A stretch of DNA of 64,000 bases. Source: Idiomarina sp. MD25a. GTDB taxonomy: Bacteria; Pseudomonadota; Gammaproteobacteria; Enterobacterales; Alteromonadaceae. A program made the position numbers and the translations under genes. The notes under the pieces were generated by a model. That model was given only the letters and a program-made list of their open reading frames with translations, was not told the DNA's origin and searched no databases. This document shows positions 29,573-38,480 of the stretch, piece after piece (the stretch's first letter is position 1; every line of letters starts with the position of its first letter). The stretch lies in assembly GCF_001870515.1 (NCBI RefSeq), contig NZ_MDGT01000003.1, positions 388,151 through 452,150 on the forward strand. The letters are read 5' to 3'.

Positions 29573-30160
29573 TTAAGCTGCAATAGGCGATTCTTCGCTT
29601 TGTTTTCCGTTGTGAGTGGCCGTTTGCGGCTGCGCTTTGTTGCCGCCCGGGACGGCCGCCTTAATATGCTCTGCTTGCTGGATCTTGGCGTGAATGTACT
29701 GATTTAGCTCAGCAACTCGGTAACCTGGCTGCGCTTTAAAGCGCAGAAATGGAAGGCCCGCGGCCGCTAACGCATTCTTTAAAAACAGGTTACGCTTTTG
29801 TTGGTTCAGTTGTGGCGATGCAGGTTCAAGTTCAATAACCGCCTTAATTTCCATCGTCTCAATGTCACACAGTACATAGTCAAGAATACGATGGCTCGCT
29901 TTAGTTTGCGCATCCTTTTGAGCGGCGCGAGATAGGCCGCTTTTGACCGCTACGATATCGCTTAGACGCACTTTGGTGAAGATTCTAAAATCGTCACTGA
30001 CGGCTTTATCAAGTAAGGTAAGGAACTGTGCTTCTTGAGCCGAACAAAACGTGACATCTTTCATCTTATATGGATAAGGCACGTAGCTTTCCGACATACG
30101 GCTAGCAATAACAGCCACAGCGATTAATACACCAACGAACAATAAAAGAATAATTTCCAT
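29573..30160 (-). CDS. DUF2726 protein with N-terminal membrane anchor
   Basis: This 195-residue protein has one N-terminal membrane helix (residues 2-20), then a DUF2726 domain at about 35-155 (FLTLLDKAV, FTKVRLSDIV, DYVLCDIETMEIKAVIELE). The D...E pattern resembles a nuclease-like fold, but the family is uncharacterised. The last 30 residues are low complexity. It is transcribed with the CbiB-like gene, 25 bases apart. Confidence 0.7.
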   Translation of the reverse strand: MEIILLLFVGVLIAVAVIASRMSESYVPYPYKMKDVTFCSAQEAQFLTLLDKAVSDDFRIFTKVRLSDIVAVKSGLSRAAQKDAQTKASHRILDYVLCDIETMEIKAVIELEPASPQLNQQKRNLFLKNALAAAGLPFLRFKAQPGYRVAELNQYIHAKIQQAEHIKAAVPGGNKAQPQTATHNGKQSEESPIAA

Positions 30161-30231
30161 CGTGACACCTCAACAAAAGTTTGACGGATGATTTGTTGAG
30201 GTATGTGTTGCAACTAGTGTGCCAAAAATAA

Positions 30232-30259
30232 AAAAGCTTGGCGATTTGCCAAGCTTTCT
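30232..30259 (-). terminator. Intrinsic terminator of folE2
   Basis: Stem AAAGCTTGGC / GCCAAGCTTT, loop GATTT on the plus strand. On the minus strand a T-rich run follows, as needed for folE2 transcription. Confidence 0.85.
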
Positions 30260-30283
30260 AAAACATCTCAGTTGGTACTGAAA

Positions 30284-31210
30284 TTACGAGCTGTAACCAC
30301 CTTTAATGCCTTTCGTGGTGACACTGACAGCGTCGTGCGCATGCAGCGACTCGTAATGATTTACGCGAACCCAGAAGTCTTCAAAAATAGGCATCTGGTT
30401 GAGCTTGTGTTGTAGACGGCGAGATGCGTCCTCACAGAACATCAAGTTTTGTCCATTAAGGCGAGCAAACTCTTGTTCATCTTCGCGTTTAACCGCGGCT
30501 TGAACCGGTGTTTTAAGCGCATCTTCGATGGCATCCACGAGCGCCACAATGGGGAACTCTTCGACGCTATCGCTTAGAGCAACCTTAACTTGCGCTGTTG
30601 AGCGCTGGCTATGCGGCGTTGCAACGATACCCTCTGTACTACCTAACCATTGATGAATGGTCGCTTTATCAACGCTATCCTGACCAGCAAACTTTTCGTC
30701 AAACGCTTCCTGAATAAGCTGACGAGCCAAAGCGGCTGAACAAGGGCAGGTTGATGAATAAGGTACATCGACGGCTAGCTCTAGGTTTAAATGACCTTCG
30801 TCGTAACGGCCGGTTAAACTGACTGGATAAGCCTTCCAACCTTTTTTGCGACTAATCAATGACTCACGGCGTAAATGATAGTCAAAATCGAATTTTATAA
30901 ATGCACGGTCGCTGATGTCTTGATGGCTCTCAATAAAGTCGCGCAACAATTGCTTCAGGGACGCATGACTTAATTCACCCTCAGTCGATAGCTGATCTAA
31001 AAGAAGATAAAGGCGAGACATGTGAATGCCTTTAGCTTTTGGATCTTTTAGGTTAACAAAAGCTTCAACGTGAGCTGCAACAGGACGCTCGGAAGCATCA
31101 GACGCTGCAACCATAATAGGTACTTCGATATTGCTCATGCCAACCCAATCCAAGGTCCCTTCAGTCTGGGCCTGCGTTTGGTTAGCTACATCGGGCATAC
31201 TGTTCGGCAT
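30284..31210 (-). CDS. folE2: GTP cyclohydrolase IB (FolE2)
   Basis: This enzyme, 308 residues from the chosen start, makes dihydroneopterin triphosphate from GTP, the first step of folate synthesis. The core has [17 protein letters not shown], with the metal Cys, and [17 protein letters not shown] and [12 protein letters not shown] are the conserved C-terminal blocks. FolE2 can work with metals other than zinc. I chose ATG 31210 ([11 protein letters not shown]) because the family begins at this motif and CGGAG lies about 10 bases upstream. TTG 31258 would add 16 basic residues and cannot be excluded. Confidence 0.94.
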   Translation of the reverse strand: MPNSMPDVANQTQAQTEGTLDWVGMSNIEVPIMVAASDASERPVAAHVEAFVNLKDPKAKGIHMSRLYLLLDQLSTEGELSHASLKQLLRDFIESHQDISDRAFIKFDFDYHLRRESLISRKKGWKAYPVSLTGRYDEGHLNLELAVDVPYSSTCPCSAALARQLIQEAFDEKFAGQDSVDKATIHQWLGSTEGIVATPHSQRSTAQVKVALSDSVEEFPIVALVDAIEDALKTPVQAAVKREDEQEFARLNGQNLMFCEDASRRLQHKLNQMPIFEDFWVRVNHYESLHAHDAVSVTTKGIKGGYSS

Positions 31211-31322
31211 TCGTTTGGAACTCCGCTCTTTCTTCAATTTATCAAGCATAAACTTCAAGTCCAGTAGTATATCTTAGATAGGGGGATCATTTCATTCCCG
31301 AAGCTAAAAATTAATCAAATAA

Positions 31323-31343
31323 AACCGATTAAAGGTATCGGTT
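31323..31343. promoter_or_regulatory. Dyad in folE2-hpt gap
   Basis: AACCGAT (31323-31329) and ATCGGTT (31337-31343) are perfect 7-base arms around a 7-base centre. They abut a TTGACT hexamer at 31342-31347 that could be the -35 of the Hpt gene. Probable operator, regulator unknown. Confidence 0.4.
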
Positions 31344-31398
31344 GACTCAATGTACGATTACGCACAGGATAAGGTTTTAGATTTAGAATGGATAAGAT

Positions 31399-31752
31399 AT
31401 GACAAATTCTGATGTACTCGATACCGAATTGCTGCAGCAATATTATCAGTCGCTGGGCAAAGAGGGCTTAGAGCTAAGCCTGCAAACCTTTGACAAGGTT
31501 ATTCAAGGGTATGCGAGTTTACTCCATGAGGCTGCTAAGAATAAAGACGAGGCCGCTTTGCGTTCGCAAGCGCACAAGGTGAAGGGTGCCTGCCGTTCTG
31601 TGGGACTCAAGTCACTTGCGGTTTACATGGAAGATTTAGAGAAAAAGCAATGGGACTGGCCTAAAGCCGAACAGTGGTTGGTAAATTGGGCTGACAGCGT
31701 GATCCCACACCGCCAGCAAATTCAAGCTTGGCTAGAGCAACAGTCTCACTGA
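31399..31752 (+). CDS. Stand-alone histidine phosphotransfer protein, ArcB-Hpt type (HptA-like)
   Basis: This 117-residue protein is one Hpt domain, a four-helix bundle that relays phosphate between a sensor kinase and a response regulator. The phospho-accepting His is H59 in QAHKVKGACRSVGL. This agrees closely with the Hpt domain at the end of E. coli ArcB (AHKIKGAAGSVGL), and the following W-rich stretch (WPKAEQWLVNW, then AWLEQ) also has an ArcB counterpart. It lies tail to tail with arcA, sharing 7 bases at the 3' ends. In Shewanella a free HptA performs this step for ArcA. The role here is inferred from similarity and position. Confidence 0.85.
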   Translation: MTNSDVLDTELLQQYYQSLGKEGLELSLQTFDKVIQGYASLLHEAAKNKDEAALRSQAHKVKGACRSVGLKSLAVYMEDLEKKQWDWPKAEQWLVNWADSVIPHRQQIQAWLEQQSH

Positions 31753-32468
31753 GACTCTTGCTCAACCTCACCAATAAAGCGGTAGCCTTCACCGTGAATA
31801 GTCGTGATTAGATTAGGCGTTTCAGGGTGCGATTCAAAGTGACGACGAATACGACGAATCGCAACGTCAACCGTACGGTCATTTGGACGTAACTCACGAT
31901 CCAACATACGCTTTACTAAAGTTTCGCGGTCAAGAATGCGACCTGGGTTCGTCAGAAACAGTTCCAATGCGCGATATTCGCTCTTAGGTAATCTGAACAT
32001 CTGATTATCAGGTGAGTAGAGACACCGGCTATCACTGTTTAGACGCCAACCGTGAAAGTTGAACTGAACACTGTCGTTATCCACGGGGCTGCTCGAACGT
32101 GAGGACTCAATGCGGCGGCATAAGTTGCGCACACGAATTGTAAGCTCTTTCGGATTGTAAGGTTTGATCAGATAATCATCTGCGCCGAGTTCTAGGGCAA
32201 GTAAACGATCATCTTCACTGTCTCTTCCGGTTAAGAAGATAAGGCCAATATTATCTCGTTCGCGTAAAGACTCTGCGAGCTCTAAACCGTTTTTACCCGG
32301 TAAGTTAACGTCCATAATAACGACGTCAATACGCTCTTGGCGCATGATATTTTCCATCTGCAAGCCGTCAGCAGCGTCAAATACTTCATAGCCTTCTTGC
32401 TGAAAGAGTCGCGTTAATGTTTGGCGAGTAACCACCTCATCTTCAACAATTAAAAGTCTGGCGTTCAT
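31746..32468 (-). CDS. arcA: Response regulator ArcA
   Basis: This 240-residue OmpR-type regulator has a receiver with acidic pocket E9-D10, phospho-acceptor D53 (VIMDVNLPG), T80 and K102 (LIKPYNPKELTIRVRNL). The C-terminal winged helix reads RPNDRTVDVAIRRIRRH. The receiver matches ArcA in motifs such as VNLPGKNGL and GADDYLIKP(Y/F)NP. I used ATG 32468; a TTG 21 bases upstream lacks family support. ArcA controls respiratory genes according to redox state. A TorR-like identity is the main alternative, but the neighbouring ArcB-type Hpt favours ArcA. Confidence 0.9.
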   Translation of the reverse strand: MNARLLIVEDEVVTRQTLTRLFQQEGYEVFDAADGLQMENIMRQERIDVVIMDVNLPGKNGLELAESLRERDNIGLIFLTGRDSEDDRLLALELGADDYLIKPYNPKELTIRVRNLCRRIESSRSSSPVDNDSVQFNFHGWRLNSDSRCLYSPDNQMFRLPKSEYRALELFLTNPGRILDRETLVKRMLDRELRPNDRTVDVAIRRIRRHFESHPETPNLITTIHGEGYRFIGEVEQESQ

Positions 32469-32581
32469 AAAGCAGTGCGTTCCTAGCAATTAGTTCGAGT
32501 GACGAATTGAAAAGTACTGAATACAGTCCTATTGATGCCACATTATGACTTTTGTTCAAAAATTTTCAACAAAAACCCAGA

Positions 32582-34201
32582 TTAAGTTTGATTTTCGCAC
32601 GATTTAACAGGAAAACGAACAATAAATTCGACTCCGTGATTAAGCTCGCTGAAAAAGTGTATTTGTCCCCCTAATACTTGAGTAACCAAGTTATAGACCA
32701 GATGCAAGCCTAAGCCACTGCCACCCGAACCTCGCTTTGTGGTAACAAAGGGGTCAAAAATTTTCTTACCAATATCATGAGGAACACCTCGACCATCGTC
32801 TCGGTAGGTTATTTCTAGTTCATCTTCGCGACGCTCAAATAAAATATCCACTTGACCTGCATCGCGATTATCAAAGCCATGCATCATTGAGTTAGTCACC
32901 AAGTTAATCAAGATCTGATTGAGGGGGCCCGGTTTAGTCACTACACAAAGCCCGGGTGCATACTCAATGTTAATTGGGAACTGCTCGGCATTTAGACGCC
33001 GTGGCTTCACGGAAATCAGCATGTCACGCGTGAATTGCTCAATATCAATGGCTCGATCAACCTCAGAAGACTGGTCAACCGCGACTTGCTTAAAGCTGGT
33101 TACCAAGTCCGCAGCACGATTTAAGTTGCGATAGATAATCGATAAGTTCTCATCACAATCCTCTAAAAAGCGTGCAAATTCATTTGTAGAAATGCGCTTC
33201 TCATCGAATTTCTCACGCATCACCGCTAGTTTATCTTGTAGCAGTGTTGATGCAGTTACTGAAAGTCCGATGGGAGTATTTACCTCATGCGCAACGCCAG
33301 CAACCATATCGCCGAGTGAAGCCATTTTTTCTGACTCAACTAACTGGCCTTGATATTTATGTAGCTGTTCAAGGGTGGTGAGTAGCTCTTGGTTCGATTC
33401 GCGCAACGCCTTAGTCCGTTGCGTCACTTGCTGTTCGAGTTCCGCATTCAGTTGGCTGGCTTCGCGCTCTGCCTTTTGTTGACGCAGAATATGATGCTGT
33501 ACACGCTCAAGCATGATGTTGAGTGCATTGCCGAGCTCATTAAATTCGTTCACGCGAGACTCGGGTAGCCGCAGGCCATAGTCCTTATTGCGCGAAATCT
33601 GTGAAACGATATCAACAATGCGATCCAGCGGCTGACTCAGTATACGGCGTAGGCGCAAAGTCAGTAGCGCGCATATTAACAAGGTGAGCACGAACACAGT
33701 GCAGGCGACGGCCAACGAACGAAGCTTAAACAACCGCAACTCGTCGCTGCTGGCGCGTAAATAAACATAGCCGACAACCTGACCATCGAGTTGAATAGCC
33801 TGCGCAACCTCAATGTAATCAGCTTGTAAACGAGGTTCAGAAAGACGCTCTATTTGCGCAAACTTGGCTGGAATAGGTGCTAGCCCTTCTTTGTTATAAC
33901 TTGAGAAAAAGCTTAGATCACCACTGACGGTGTCGATTTTATAAATATGGACATGTTGAATAAATTGATTGTTACTCAGTGTCGCCAGTCGCCGCTGTTC
34001 GGCTGTATTGTCGCTAAACGCCAAGTTTTGAACCGCGTGCACCGCTATCATACGGGCATCTGATTCACTGCGGTCTAAAAGTGCTTGGCGGTACTGACTG
34101 ACCTGACTAAATAGATTGATACTGAAACCGATTGCCAAGGCGACAACGGTGATCAACAGTACAATGTAAATGAGGCCTCTTTTGAGCGAAATGGTCTGCA
34201 T
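32582..34201 (-). CDS. Membrane histidine kinase (HAMP, HisKA, HATPase)
   Basis: This 539-residue sensor has TM1 (residues 9-30), a periplasmic domain of about 130 residues, and TM2 (163-184). HAMP (185-237), a coiled coil (240-290), HisKA with H305 in GVAHEVNTP, and a HATPase with DDGRGVP and GSGGSGLGLHL follow. It has no receiver or Hpt domain, so it is not an ArcB-type hybrid. It lies directly upstream of arcA on the same strand (113-base gap). It may feed ArcA directly, act through the nearby Hpt, or serve another regulator. The ligand is unknown. Confidence 0.9.
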   Translation of the reverse strand: MQTISLKRGLIYIVLLITVVALAIGFSINLFSQVSQYRQALLDRSESDARMIAVHAVQNLAFSDNTAEQRRLATLSNNQFIQHVHIYKIDTVSGDLSFFSSYNKEGLAPIPAKFAQIERLSEPRLQADYIEVAQAIQLDGQVVGYVYLRASSDELRLFKLRSLAVACTVFVLTLLICALLTLRLRRILSQPLDRIVDIVSQISRNKDYGLRLPESRVNEFNELGNALNIMLERVQHHILRQQKAEREASQLNAELEQQVTQRTKALRESNQELLTTLEQLHKYQGQLVESEKMASLGDMVAGVAHEVNTPIGLSVTASTLLQDKLAVMREKFDEKRISTNEFARFLEDCDENLSIIYRNLNRAADLVTSFKQVAVDQSSEVDRAIDIEQFTRDMLISVKPRRLNAEQFPINIEYAPGLCVVTKPGPLNQILINLVTNSMMHGFDNRDAGQVDILFERREDELEITYRDDGRGVPHDIGKKIFDPFVTTKRGSGGSGLGLHLVYNLVTQVLGGQIHFFSELNHGVEFIVRFPVKSCENQT

Positions 34202-34307
34202 TATTATGACGCGTGGACGACTTTGTTATCTTGTTTAGTCTATGTTATCAAATGGTTAATGAGTGTGCATCCAAATCTATGCAAATTCAACGTGAAGAAT
34301 TGTATAT

Positions 34308-35327
34308 TCAACTTAAACGCTTGCTTCTTAAGACTTTAAATTTTCCATCGTCGGCGACCTCGAGGCAATGACCAAAAACGCGTTGGATATGCTCAGGCCA
34401 GGGTAAAAAGCGGTTAGCAACAATCATTAACTGACCGCCTTGACGCAATTGTTGATACGCATGTCGGATAAAGTGCTCGCCAATGTCGTAATCAGTGCGT
34501 AAGCCAGTATGAAAGGGGGGATTGCTGAGAATCCAGTCGAGTCCGCCAGCGTCTAGTTGCGGTAGACCGTCTGCTAGCATCACCTGACCTTCAATACCGA
34601 GCGCTTGCCAGTTCATCTGGGTACTGGCAATGGCCATTGGGTTAACATCCGAAGCAATGATCTCGACATCATACTTAAGTTTCACTAGACCACCGATCAC
34701 ACCACTGCCGCAGGCAAAGTCGAGCACCTTGCCTTGACACTCGTCGGGTATGTGTTCAAGCAATAATGCGGTGCCTGGGTCTAGTCGACCTTGACTGAAT
34801 ACCCCGGGCAGTGTGTTGAAATGCGCTTGGACACCACGCCAGTTAACTTCAAACGAGGGAGCTACCATGGGATAGTCTTGCGCCGCTTGTGATTCCAGTA
34901 CCCGTGTTTCGAATAATTGGCAGTGGTTACCTGATGCTAGTTTTTTCGCTTTTACGTAGCCGACAGGTAATTTCTTTACCAAGCTCGTCACACCACCGCG
35001 CTTCTCGCCAACGATAAGAATAGCGGCATGGGGGGCTTGTTGAGCGATTTGTTGTAGCAACCACTGATTAAGTGCTTGCTCTTTCGCAACGACTAACAAA
35101 ATGAGTTCGTAGTGCGCAAGCACCGGCGCTTTGGCTTGGCAGAGTCCGTGACTATAGTGTTGCACGTGTCCAACATGCAGACACCACGCATGTTCGAAAA
35201 AGGGCGCGAGCTGACTACCATCGGGATGTATTACAAGGCGTTTGTTGCGCGGCGTAGCGAGCCAACTGGCATCACTATGTCGACTGAGTAAGCGCGCAAC
35301 AGCATCAGAGGTCGATTGAACGGCCAT
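34308..35327 (-). CDS. rsmC: 16S rRNA m2G1207 methyltransferase
   Basis: This 339-residue protein is RsmC-like. A degenerate N-terminal methyltransferase half is followed by a working half with the SAM motif LDFACGSGVIGGL, DVNPMAIAS and the catalytic NPPFHTG. It modifies guanine 1207 of 16S rRNA using S-adenosylmethionine, in the 30S subunit. It follows fapA by 3 bases, so it shares that transcript. Confidence 0.93.
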   Translation of the reverse strand: MAVQSTSDAVARLLSRHSDASWLATPRNKRLVIHPDGSQLAPFFEHAWCLHVGHVQHYSHGLCQAKAPVLAHYELILLVVAKEQALNQWLLQQIAQQAPHAAILIVGEKRGGVTSLVKKLPVGYVKAKKLASGNHCQLFETRVLESQAAQDYPMVAPSFEVNWRGVQAHFNTLPGVFSQGRLDPGTALLLEHIPDECQGKVLDFACGSGVIGGLVKLKYDVEIIASDVNPMAIASTQMNWQALGIEGQVMLADGLPQLDAGGLDWILSNPPFHTGLRTDYDIGEHFIRHAYQQLRQGGQLMIVANRFLPWPEHIQRVFGHCLEVADDGKFKVLRSKRLS

Positions 35328-35330
35328 AAG

Positions 35331-37034
35331 CTATCGTAGGATATCCATTCTTAGTTCGTGATCTTTCAATAGTAACAGTGTACCACCCCGATGCTCTTTC
35401 ATGCGGAGTTTTTTGCGCTCATGCTCTAATTGAACACCGGGAAACACCTCTTTTGCGGCGACAATTCTCAACGTAGGGTGGTTCTTTAATGAAGCGCGCA
35501 TCACTTTAAGATCATTTTGTACGCCACGCATGCGATTGAGCTCATTGTGCGCCGCCGTGCGTAAGGATTGTTTGAGTGACTTTTGCTGTTCATTATTGGC
35601 CAGTGAATTGCAGCGCTGTAAGCCCAATTTAATGCGCTTCAAACTGTGGGTGGTCACGCGTAACTGACGGTATAAATCTGTTAAGGCTTGCACATCACTG
35701 GGCGTTGGCGGCGGCACCGAAAGCAAGAACCGTGTAAGTGTACCCGCACGAGCACCCAGTTGACCCGCCGAGACATTAGCACAGGTTTCAAAGGTACCTC
35801 CAATCACTTTACCGCGGGCACTGGTATCTTGACCGCCAATGAAGGCTTCTCCCGCACATTTAACGTGACAGTGCGTGAGTTGGCGATCGATGGTTAGTGA
35901 TTGCTTACATTCTAAAAAAGCATATTGAGCATAGGCGCACCAAATCGAAGCACCCGCATCCATTTTTGAAGATAAGTGCGGGATGTAGGCTTCGTCGGCT
36001 TGCAGGCGCTCTTCATCTTCAGAGGATATATGACCAATACAGCCCTTACGCACAGTGATACTTCCACCTGCATAAAGTTGTGCAGAATCAACGTAGCCTG
36101 CGACCGTGATATCGCCGGTGCATTCGACACGCATACCTTCAGTGACATTACCTGTCACGATCACGCTGCCTTTAAACTTTACGTGACCCGTCGAGACATC
36201 CACGGTTTTCAACGTTAGCACATCGTCAACATTGGCCGAATTATGAGTAAACCAGGGCATGCCTGTTCGATCAGCTACAATTAGCATCGGGTCATTATCG
36301 GCGATGCGAGCGCCTTCGCCGGGCACCATTTCAGCATCTTCACCGTCGATGGCCTCAATCACATCGCCCTTTACAGTCGTGCCTTGACGGCCTCGGGTCG
36401 GTGGATGTTTTCTAAGTAGAGGGTCACCTTCAAGAACGGTAATTTGTTCGCCCAAATCACGCATATCGACCGTGCCATCTTCACGTTCTTGAGGCTGTAA
36501 AACACGTTGCCGAGCATCATCAACAAGCCGTTCAAACCAAGCATTCTCGCCATTTTTAGCGGTTACACCGCGTGCAATGGTGGCTTCGAAGTTACTTCCT
36601 GGCTCAACTTTGAGTGAGTGACTAATGACCTTATCGACCATTTTACGTTTAATACCCGCGACAACACCTGCGGCTTTTAATGCCTCTAAAATATCTTGTC
36701 GTTTGATGGGCTCGCCACCTCGGGCTGCGTCGCAACTAATAGTTGCTGTCATGTGGTCATCACTGATAACAACATACAACTGGGCATCTTCGAGCGTGGC
36801 TACGCGTTCATTGTAATGACTGGAGGAGGAATGTTCTTTGCCTTGCCATTGTAAGAAATTATTGGTGACTTGGTTAAAGGCGTTGTCATTTACCAGCAAA
36901 GCATCAGCAAAACGACTCATCTCAAAGGCCGTCTTAATCTTGCCCGCGTCGATACCGTCAGTCGATTTTAAAATACTGACGTAAACATCGTCGCCGGAGC
37001 GTTCGAACTGTATCGCTTTGTCGGACTCTGCCAT
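35331..37034 (-). CDS. FapA-family polymer-forming protein (DUF342)
   Basis: This 567-residue protein has the FapA/DUF342 layout. A charged N-terminal domain runs to about residue 250, and a right-handed beta-helix of short repeats follows (KFKGSVIVTGNVTEGM, CTGDITVAGYVDSA, YAGGSITVRKGCIG). A coiled-coil tail at 440-530 completes it. In Vibrio, FapA has been tied to polar flagellar assembly and signalling. Here it is encoded with an Hpt protein just upstream and rsmC downstream. Its exact role in this organism is unknown. Confidence 0.82.
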   Translation of the reverse strand: MAESDKAIQFERSGDDVYVSILKSTDGIDAGKIKTAFEMSRFADALLVNDNAFNQVTNNFLQWQGKEHSSSSHYNERVATLEDAQLYVVISDDHMTATISCDAARGGEPIKRQDILEALKAAGVVAGIKRKMVDKVISHSLKVEPGSNFEATIARGVTAKNGENAWFERLVDDARQRVLQPQEREDGTVDMRDLGEQITVLEGDPLLRKHPPTRGRQGTTVKGDVIEAIDGEDAEMVPGEGARIADNDPMLIVADRTGMPWFTHNSANVDDVLTLKTVDVSTGHVKFKGSVIVTGNVTEGMRVECTGDITVAGYVDSAQLYAGGSITVRKGCIGHISSEDEERLQADEAYIPHLSSKMDAGASIWCAYAQYAFLECKQSLTIDRQLTHCHVKCAGEAFIGGQDTSARGKVIGGTFETCANVSAGQLGARAGTLTRFLLSVPPPTPSDVQALTDLYRQLRVTTHSLKRIKLGLQRCNSLANNEQQKSLKQSLRTAAHNELNRMRGVQNDLKVMRASLKNHPTLRIVAAKEVFPGVQLEHERKKLRMKEHRGGTLLLLKDHELRMDILR

Positions 37035-37114
37035 AACACTTTATTCGAATGTCTATTGTTATTGTTATATCGGCAGATAATAACGAAAAATAAGAAAGAT
37101 TGCCCGAAATTTGA

Positions 37115-37462
37115 TCAGATATTTTGCTTTAAGTGTTGGTTAATGGCTACAAGCACTGCGTCCAACTGCACTTGTAAATCGGCTAATCCATTATTTTTTT
37201 TCGATTTTTCAATAGTTGTCCAGTTTTTAAATAGGTCGGCTGCAGAGTCGCTGAGGGGTTGAGCACCAATCGTGGCGCTCAACCCTTTTAATGAGTGTAG
37301 TTCGTGATATATCAACTCGTCAGAGGCCGTTGCATCAAACACTGCAGCCTGCGCGTATTGCTCACAGAACGCCTGTAAAACGGCGCGGTAGGTAGCCGTT
37401 TGCTGATCGCAGTGACGCAAACCCTGTGCAAAGTCGATTAAAGTCGTGTTGCTATTACTCAT
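37115..37462 (-). CDS. Second stand-alone Hpt-domain protein
   Basis: This 115-residue protein has the Hpt signature HELHSLKGLSATIGA with phospho-acceptor H56. The rest is helical with no other domain. It overlaps the M14-type hydrolase by 8 bases (ATGAGTAA), so it is translated from the rimB-rimK transcript. It differs from the ArcB-type Hpt at 31399. Partners are not encoded beside it; the REC-CheX protein at 47426 or a kinase elsewhere are candidates. Confidence 0.82.
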   Translation of the reverse strand: MSNSNTTLIDFAQGLRHCDQQTATYRAVLQAFCEQYAQAAVFDATASDELIYHELHSLKGLSATIGAQPLSDSAADLFKNWTTIEKSKKNNGLADLQVQLDAVLVAINQHLKQNI

Positions 37463-38480
37463 ACGTTTCAGTGAACGAATCGATGATATCGGTCGCCTCT
37501 TCTAAACTATCTGACTCAAATTGTGCGATATTGAATAAAGCTTCCCCTTCATTTGCCACTGGGATGTTGGTACAGCCAATGATAATGCCCGGAACTGGTG
37601 AAGTGATCACGTCCACATCGTCACCATGAGGGCTGGCAATGTGCGCCAACACTTGGTCAGGTTGTACGGTTTGCCCCAGCTCAACTTTCCTAAGCACTAA
37701 ACCATCTTTCTCGGCACGAACCCAAGTCGAGCGGCTCGAAATGACCGGCGATATACGGCGACCCTGGCGGCGTCCTCTAAGCATTTTGAGATGTTTAAGG
37801 ACGTTAATCACGCCAACCACACCTGAATTAATTGAGGCATCATCAAACCGCAATGCCTCACCGGCTTCATATAAAATAAGCGGAATATCTAAACTATTTG
37901 CCAGCGCACGCAATGACCCATCGCGTTCTTTTGAGTTAAGAATTACCGGTGAGCCAAAGGCTTTTGCCATGGCGAGCGCTTGCGCGTTATCGATATCCAC
38001 TCGAATTTGTGGCAAGTTGCTACGATGGATGGCACCGGTGTGCAGATCGACAATATGCGAGGCCTTCTGCACTAATTCTTCATTAAACAGGTGGGCAATA
38101 CGCGAACCCAGAGCGCCTCGCTCGGAGCCCGGGAAGCAACGGTTTAAATCACGGCGGTCGGGCAGGTAGCGCGATTGCTGAATAAAGCCAAACAGGTTGA
38201 CGATGGGCACGACGATCAGGGTGCCCGCAAGCTCGAGTGGATTTATACGTTGTATGATCTGTCGGCAAATTTCGATGCCATTAAGTTCATCACCGTGGAT
38301 AGCAGCACTCAGTAATAGCACCGGACCCGGCTTTACGCCATGGAATACGTCGACTCGCAGGTCAAGAGGTGCGTCATTATATAGCCGTGCAGCGGGTAGC
38401 CGCACATGTTGGTGACTGCCTGGCTCAACGCGGCAACCTGCTAATTCAAATACCGCCATACGCGGCTTTCTTGCTGCCAT
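37455..38480 (-). CDS. Zinc hydrolase of the succinylglutamate desuccinylase/aspartoacylase (M14) family
   Basis: This 341-residue protein has the zinc motif H62-G-D-E65 (AAIHGDELNG), the third ligand H147 in IVDLHTG, and a catalytic Glu, E205, in LYEAGEAL. The C-terminal 90 residues form a lipoyl-like beta domain (KDGLVLRKVELGQTVQPDQ). Relatives remove acyl groups or single Glu/Asp residues. It overlaps rimK by one base, so it may act on the same substrate as RimK. I infer, but cannot show, that it trims glutamate from modified ribosomal protein. Confidence 0.85.
   Translation of the reverse strand: MAARKPRMAVFELAGCRVEPGSHQHVRLPAARLYNDAPLDLRVDVFHGVKPGPVLLLSAAIHGDELNGIEICRQIIQRINPLELAGTLIVVPIVNLFGFIQQSRYLPDRRDLNRCFPGSERGALGSRIAHLFNEELVQKASHIVDLHTGAIHRSNLPQIRVDIDNAQALAMAKAFGSPVILNSKERDGSLRALANSLDIPLILYEAGEALRFDDASINSGVVGVINVLKHLKMLRGRRQGRRISPVISSRSTWVRAEKDGLVLRKVELGQTVQPDQVLAHIASPHGDDVDVITSPVPGIIIGCTNIPVANEGEALFNIAQFESDSLEEATDIIDSFTETYE

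Noticed and set aside
37639..38169. 176-codon plus-strand frame inside the M14 hydrolase gene
   Set aside because: Antisense to conserved zinc-binding residues; composition (Ser, Arg rich) typical of a shadow frame.
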